Part shown: piece after piece, positions 59,468 to 64,000 of the stretch
Position numbering within the stretch: position 1 is the stretch's first letter
Layout: the number at the start of each line of letters is the position of its first letter
Assembly: GCF_026625145.1 (NCBI RefSeq)
Contig: NZ_CP113088.1
Coordinates: 124,001-188,000 of the forward strand
Origin: Lacinutrix neustonica
Lineage (GTDB): Bacteria; Bacteroidota; Bacteroidia; Flavobacteriales; Flavobacteriaceae
DNA: 64,000 bases
Direction: 5' to 3'
Notes under the pieces: generated by a model
What the model was told of the DNA's origin: nothing
The model's database searches: none
Seen by the model: the letters and a program-made list of their open reading frames with translations, nothing else
Made by a program: the position numbers and the translations under genes

Positions 59468-59969
59468 GAGTTATAAAACGGTATCTGTTTCTAGATGATG
59501 TAAGTCGTGTGCTTATAGCTTCAAGTAAAGGCCTGTTAATTTTTTAAAGCATATACTATTTCACCCTTTATTCATAAAAGAGTCTCAAAGCCATAAGTCA
59601 TCCAATCAGTATCTAAAACTGAAGCTTTTAAAGCGTAGACTATAAACCTTAAAAGAGCTTATTCGTTCCTAAGTCACTGTGATTTAGGCTAAACTAATTA
59701 TTATGAGCTTTGAGACTCTAACCCCTCTCAACCTATATAAAACTAACAGAAACCTACGGCATATAAAAGCCATAATGAGTAAAGCGATGGTTTCAGTGAG
59801 TGAATGCTACTTTTAAATTAGTGTGCTCAACCGTGAATGTCATTCGTCGGTGTTATTTACAGAAATAAGTTGTAAATCAAATAGTTTGGTCGTTTATCGG
59901 TTTTTTTAATGAAGTATAACTTAACCAGCATATATTCGCTGTGCTATTATTAATTAAATGCCCTAACCT
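59468..59969. other. 502-base region without a gene
   Basis: No convincing coding frame was seen. It contains the inverted-repeat element at 59580-59718 and otherwise only AT-rich sequence. No tRNA-like fold was recognised. Confidence 0.5.
59580..59718. repeat. 139-base element with terminal inverted repeats (MITE or structured RNA)
   Basis: GAGTCTCAAAGC (59580-59591) is exactly complementary to GCTTTGAGACTC (59707-59718); with a one-base bulge the pairing extends to 17 bases. Inside lie further self-complementary stretches, for example CCTAA with TTAGG around 59669-59688. There is no target-site duplication, so a structured RNA is as likely as a small mobile element. Confidence 0.5.
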
Positions 59970-60209
59970 ATGAAATTGTTGTTAACAGTACTTCTACTAC
60001 TTTCTGTATCTATGGCTTCTGCTAAAGATCATAATAAAGAAACACATGCCATAATTGCATTTGAATCCATTACGATGGATAGTACCCCTGTTTTAGTAAT
60101 TAATGTAAAAGGAATTAAAACAATGGAAGAAATTGACATTGAAAATTATAATAAATCAAACTATCTAAGCCTAATTGTTTTTAAAAAACAAGAACCACAA
60201 ATGTGCTAA
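59970..60209 (+). CDS. Small exported protein, unknown function
   Basis: A 79-residue protein with a clear signal peptide (LLTVLLLLSVSMASA) and a short polar mature part ending QMC. No family is recognised. It is followed by a good terminator at 60255, which supports it being a real transcription unit. Confidence 0.6.
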   Translation: MKLLLTVLLLLSVSMASAKDHNKETHAIIAFESITMDSTPVLVINVKGIKTMEEIDIENYNKSNYLSLIVFKKQEPQMC

Positions 60210-60500
60210 TAGCATATTAATTAAATCAATCCTACATTACACATGTATTAGTTAAAGTCTGAAAGTCGCTATTCAGACTTTTTTATTTTAAGGCCTTTAT
60301 TTTTTAATCCAATCACATTCTTAATACTTCTTATTAAACAAGAATGTTATATAAATCTTAAATCCGTTGGCTTTCTATGCAAATGTTTTTGATAATCCTT
60401 AAATTAGAACGTCAATTCTAAGATGCTTTCATCATTAATGGGTTGATCCCAGTTTTGTAATAAAGCAGGATTTGGGTTTTTATTGGAATTAAAAATAGTA
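60210..60500. other. Gap between small exported protein and egtB
   Basis: Holds the terminator at 60255. On the minus strand a short frame ending at 60404 reads like a protein C-terminus (PALLQNWDQPINDESILELTF) but runs into egtB. No -7 box was found for egtB. Otherwise nothing. Confidence 0.4.
60255..60285 (+). terminator. Rho-independent terminator
   Basis: AAGTCTGAA (60255-60263) pairs perfectly with TTCAGACTT (60272-60280), followed by a T-rich run. It ends the message of the small exported protein. Confidence 0.75.
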
Positions 60501-61672
60501 ATGGAAAACCAAAACGACCTATTTAAGAAGTACATTGAAACCCGAATTCAAACGGTTAAGCTTTGCGAATTGTTGGAACCGAGAAGACTTTTCATTGCAA
60601 GCAGCACCTTTCGTAAGCCCTCCTAAATGGCACTTGGCACACACCACATGGTTTTTTGAAGAAATGGTATTAAAGCCATTTCTTAAAGCATATAAAACCT
60701 ATGATGATACTTATGCCTTTCTCTTTAATAGTTATTACAATAGTCTAGGTGAGCGTATCTCACGTCATGAAAGAGGTTTAATTACTAGACCTGCCAGTGC
60801 TGTTATTTTGAAGTATAGAAGTCATGTAGATAAGTTCATGGAACGATTATTAGAGTCTCCTGCTAGTCCGGAATTAGAAACACTCCTCATTTTAGGAATA
60901 AACCATGAGCAACAACATCAAGAATTATTAATTACCGATCTTAAATATTCTTTATCACACAACCCGACGTATCCGAAACTGTCTGATTTGAATTTGATTT
61001 CAGATAGGGATGCTGAAAACACCCAAGGAGATGATTGGATATCTATTTCAGAAGGGGTTTATACCATAGGCCATCAAGGGGATGGTTTTGCTTTTGACAA
61101 TGAATTTGGCGTGCATCGTACGTTTTTAGAATCATTTGAAATTTCTAAAGCTTTGGTCACAAATGGTGAGTATTTAAAATTTATAGAGGCTGCCGCTTAC
61201 CACGATCCAAAATACTGGTTAGATGATGGTTGGTCTTGGATCAATAACAATACCATGACAAAACCCTTGTACTGGAAAAAAATAAATGGTGACTGGTTTC
61301 AGTATACAATTTCCGGACTTATGCCATTAGATGAAAAGGCCATATTGAGTCACGTTTCATTTTATGAAGCACAAGCCTTTGCTTTTTGGTCGCGGACACC
61401 GACTACCTACAGAATTTGAGTGGGAAATAGCTTCAAAACACTTTAACTGGGGCACCCGATGGGAATGGACCAACTCTGCATACTTACCCTATCCAAAATT
61501 TAAAATTTCAAAAGGCGCAGTGGGCGAGTATAATGGCAAATTCATGATCAGTTTAATGGTGCTTCGTGGCGCATCGACAGCTACCGCACCAAACCATAGC
61601 CGCCAAACGTATAGAAACTTTTTTAGCCCAGATATGCAATGGCAACTCTCCGGCATTCGCTTAGTAAAATAG
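60501..61672 (+). CDS. egtB: Ergothioneine sulfoxide synthase EgtB
   Basis: An iron enzyme of about 391 residues, joining hercynine with a thiol in ergothioneine synthesis. DinB-like iron-binding region: PPKWHLAHTTWFFEEMVL and NHEQQHQELLITDL (His cluster). A formylglycine-enzyme-like domain follows (EGVYTIGHQGDGFAFDNE, YEAQAFAFWSGHRLPTEFEW, TYRNFFSPDMQWQ). Breaks at 60579-60583 (CCGAG) and 61390-61395 (TCGCGG) become in-frame with CCGG, giving LLEPEDFSLQ and WSGHRLPTEFEW. The start at 60501 is supported by the family-like N-terminus. Ten bases separate it from egtD. Confidence 0.92.
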
Positions 61673-61682
61673 ATTTAAAAAA

Positions 61683-62635
61683 ATGAACAACACCTTTATG
61701 AAAGATGTGGATAACGGTCTCAGTGCCTATCCTAAAACCTTATCTTCAAAATATTTCTATGATGCCATTGGTGATGCATTATTTATAAAGATAATGCACA
61801 TGCCGGAATATTATTTAACCGATTCTGAATTTGAAATTTTAAGCCAACAAACCGAAACCATAGTTAAGAGTTTAGCCTTGACTAAAGATAGGGCGTTTGA
61901 TTTAGTAGAGTTAGGTGCTGGAGATGGCAAAAAAACCAAAGAGTTATTAGGCTACCTGCTAAAGCATGACTATAATTTTAACTATGTTCCAATAGATATT
62001 TCAAGTAATGTTTTAAATCTTTTAGAGAACCATTTAAAAACCGCATTTAAAACCTTAAACATCGCTACAAGGCAAGGTGACTATTTTGAGGTTTTAGAAA
62101 CTATTAAAGCCAACAAAAACCCAAAAGTGGTTTTGTTTCGGGGTCTAACATAGGTAATATGGAAGATGCGCAAGCGGAGTTATTTATGCAAGCCTTAAGT
62201 GATGCACTAGCGGTAAATGATAAATTATTAATGGGATTAGATTTAATTAAGTCTGAGACTATCGTTTTACCAGCTTATAATGATGCCGCGGGCATTACAA
62301 AAGCGTTTAATCTTAATTTACTTTCACGTATTAATAAAGAATTGCTGGCCAATTTTAATATTGACACTTTCGATCATAAAGCGTGTTATTCCGAAGATAC
62401 AGGTATTGCTAGGAGTTATATTGTAAGCAAAGCAGACCAAACGGTAAGGATAGGGCATTTGGATAAAGTGTTCCATTTTAAAAAAGGCGAAGCCATTAAT
62501 GTTGAAATTTCTCGTAAATACAACGATGCTATTGTTAATACCTTGATAGGAGATTCAGATTTTGAAATCGTAGAAAAACTCACCGATTCAAAAAATTACT
62601 TTGCCAATTATATTTTTAATAAATCGGCTGTATGA
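61683..62635 (+). CDS. egtD: Histidine N-alpha-methyltransferase EgtD
   Basis: A SAM-dependent enzyme of about 317 residues that trimethylates histidine to hercynine. It starts NNTFMKDVDNGLSAYPKTLSSKYFYDAIG, has DLVELGAGDGKKTKELL (SAM site), then LFPGSNIGNM and LMGLDLIKSETIVL, typical of EgtD. The frame breaks at 62137-62141 (TTCGG); CCGG gives VVLFPGSNIGN. It lies between egtB and a racemase-like gene, which overlaps its stop by four bases (ATGA). Confidence 0.92.
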
Positions 62636-63303
62636 CCCGTAAAATTACTGTTGGTCTTTTAGGGTTAGGGAGTAGGAGCACCACATTTTATTTACACACC
62701 CTAAATGCTTATTATCAGAAGATAAAGAAAGGCTACAGTACCTTTCCCTGTGTGTTATACAATATCAATTTTAACACGATTAATCCTTATCTACCTGATA
62801 ACACAGCTGAGCTCATTACCAATTTAAAACCAGTAATGAACAGCTTGGAACGGTTTTCTATAGACTATTTAGTAGTTCCAAACATAACACTTCATGAGAC
62901 GTTAGAAGTAATGAAAGTAACAGGTTCACTCATTCATCCGCGAACTTTGGCCATTGAAAAATTACAGGATTACGGTCAATCGACAATCACACTTATAGGG
63001 TCTCATTATACGATGAATGCCAATTATTTGGTGAAAGGCTTTGAGAAGGCTGGTATTAAAGTTGAAACACCAACACCTAAAGATCAAAAAAGTATTGATA
63101 CGCTGAGGAAAAAAGTGTATGATAGCGAAGAAACGGAAGCAGATGTGTTAGCGTTTAGAACTCTATTAGAAGTCTACAAGGCCCAATCCACTGTTATGAT
63201 TTGTTGTACTGAATTGTCTGTTATTAATGTCGAGCCTAATGGAAAACGGTGTATTGATATGGCCATATTACAAATAGAAAAAACCATTAGTCTAAAAACT
63301 TAG
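62632..63303 (+). CDS. Aspartate/glutamate racemase-superfamily protein, altered active site
   Basis: A 223-residue protein of the Asp/Glu/hydantoin racemase fold: KITVGLLGLGSRST at the start, YLVVPNITLHETLEV where racemases have VxPCNTxH, and MICCTELSVI with the second catalytic Cys. The first catalytic Cys is absent (PNIT). It overlaps egtD (ATGA), so it is translated with the ergothioneine genes. Because of the missing Cys, a plain racemase is doubtful; another carbon-carbon or carbon-sulphur activity or binding is possible, which is inference. The frame is intact. Confidence 0.78.
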   Translation: MTRKITVGLLGLGSRSTTFYLHTLNAYYQKIKKGYSTFPCVLYNINFNTINPYLPDNTAELITNLKPVMNSLERFSIDYLVVPNITLHETLEVMKVTGSLIHPRTLAIEKLQDYGQSTITLIGSHYTMNANYLVKGFEKAGIKVETPTPKDQKSIDTLRKKVYDSEETEADVLAFRTLLEVYKAQSTVMICCTELSVINVEPNGKRCIDMAILQIEKTISLKT

Positions 63304-63709
63304 ACTTTAATTACGGCGTAGGTACCCAACAGGAAGCTTGTTTGCCATACCACTTGTAGCGATTTTTAGCAACATAATCATAGACCCAGTTTCTAATAAA
63401 TATAGGGACTATGAAGAAGACAGACATTAGATTTCTAGGAAAACCAAGAGCTTTAGCAACATGTAGTGCCGCTGAAGATTTAACTTTTAAACCATTTTCT
63501 TTAGAATAAAGCAGAATGGAATCGGTTTCTAAAGGATCGATTTTATAATGAGTAATAATTTGTTGTCCCACGTCACTTTGTAGCGCCGCAAACATAAATT
63601 GATTTTTGCGGTCATGTTCAATAACGTACTGCACCGATGCATTGCAGAGGTTGCATACACCATCAAATAGGATTAATTTTTTATGTTTTGGAAGTCCTTT
63701 TATCACCAT
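63287..63709 (-). CDS. DCC-family thiol-disulfide oxidoreductase (DUF393)
   Basis: A protein of about 140 residues with LILFDGVCNLCNASVQYV (DxxCxxC), RNQFMFAALQSDVG and SAALHVAKALG, the DCC family thought to be thioredoxin-like. An in-frame TAA at 63311-63313 lies in CCGTAA; read as CCGGAA the protein continues PTPELKSKFLD to a stop at 63287, the usual DCC tail. It would overlap the end of the racemase-like gene on the other strand. The start is taken at 63709 (VIKGLPKHKK). Confidence 0.82.
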
Positions 63710-63853
63710 ATAAAAATACAAATTTTGTTACTAATATTGGTACCGTCTCGGTCATCTGTTCGAGCAGAGTTATTTCGTCATTTTTACCCAGGCAAGAACC
63801 TCCCGGATTTATACTTTATTATGAATTATAGCCTTCTAAAAAATGATAGAATT

Positions 63854-64000
63854 TTACTTCTTAACCGCTTCAACCAATTCTAATAAGTCGGCATTTACAT
63901 TCGTAGTAAACATCCCGTAATTCACAATGGCCTTGCCTTTTTCAAGCGTGTCAATACTTCCAATCGCTTTACCATCATGCATTCTCACGCGATCTCCTAC
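63854..64000 (-). CDS. C-terminal end of a probable MutS2/Smr-related or similar protein (partial)
   Basis: Only the last 48 residues are inside the window: VGDRVRMHDGKAIGSIDTLEK, then AIVNYGMFTTNVNADLLELVEAVKK. This reads like a small SH3-like beta domain near the end of MutS2-type DNA-mismatch-repair proteins of flavobacteria. The N-terminal part lies outside the window, so this is a tentative name. The gap 63710-63853 shows no gene. Confidence 0.55.
   Translation of the reverse strand, partial: VGDRVRMHDGKAIGSIDTLEKGKAIVNYGMFTTNVNADLLELVEAVKK

Noticed and set aside
4333-63313. Stop-codon recoding or programmed frameshifting
   Set aside because: The breaks need different shifts in both directions, lack slippery sites, and share CCGG rather than any recoding signal; CCGTAA is better explained as misread CCGGAA.
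1-64000. Widespread pseudogenisation
   Set aside because: Broken genes include chorismate synthase, the terminal oxidase and nosZ with all catalytic motifs intact around each break, which does not fit neutral decay.

Overview
The window looks like a chromosome segment from a marine-type member of the Bacteroidota, most likely a Flavobacteriaceae species. The DNA is AT-rich, promoters show the Bacteroidota -7 box TANNTTTG, start codons lack strong Shine-Dalgarno sequences, many proteins carry lipoprotein signals, the cbb3 oxidase subunits CcoN and CcoO are fused, and bshA, DUF3570/DUF4266, GH3-beta-lactamase fusion and egtBD genes are present. No tRNA, rRNA, CRISPR array, prophage or complete insertion sequence was seen.

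Layout. 1-2753 (minus): M28 peptidase, a small membrane protein and an exonuclease/GIY-YIG nuclease. 3151-11960 (plus): a signalling operon with a multi-PAS membrane sensor, a CHASE-PAS histidine kinase, a single-domain response regulator and a large receiver/GAF/PAS/sigma54-activator. 12148-14511: twin small unknown proteins behind a possible sigma54 promoter, then a surface protein. 14761-22079 (minus): a stress island with two lipoproteins, two helical proteins, Hsp20, a beta-CASP RNase, an ATP-cone/nuclease, a possible baeRF-type protein and two double-Usp proteins. 22243-31168 (plus): cbb3 oxidase biogenesis and structure (CcoI, S, NO, Q, P, G, H, SafE-like), followed by a PLP decarboxylase. 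32551-40370 (minus): nitrous oxide reductase cluster (cytochrome c, fasciclin protein, NosZ, membrane protein, NosL, cupin, NosD, NosF, NosY, lipoprotein) with a divergent Rrf2 regulator. 41137-44148: thioredoxin-like, ApbE, DUF4266, DUF3570. 44281-59467: GH3/beta-lactamase fusion, BshA, YdiJ-like dehydrogenase, LpxH-like phosphatase, chorismate synthase, dicarboxylate symporter, sulfurtransferase and others. 60501-63303: ergothioneine genes egtB, egtD and a racemase-like gene. The end holds a DCC thiol oxidoreductase and the tail of a probable MutS2-like gene.

How it works together. Six TGAT-N4-ATCA palindromes (FNR/CRP type) lie at a nearly constant distance from -7 boxes in front of hsp20, both usp genes, ccoI, ccoS, and between rrf2 and the nos operon. 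This indicates one low-oxygen regulon joining cbb3 respiration, N2O reduction and a survival/RNA-quality island.

Sequence quality or biology. About 25 genes are interrupted by frameshifts or stops. At 41 of 44 breaks the frame is restored by writing the tetranucleotide CCGG at the break; two others are A-homopolymer slips and one is unclear. I read this as a systematic error at modified CCGG sites rather than decay of essential genes. Coordinates below give the inferred full genes across these breaks.
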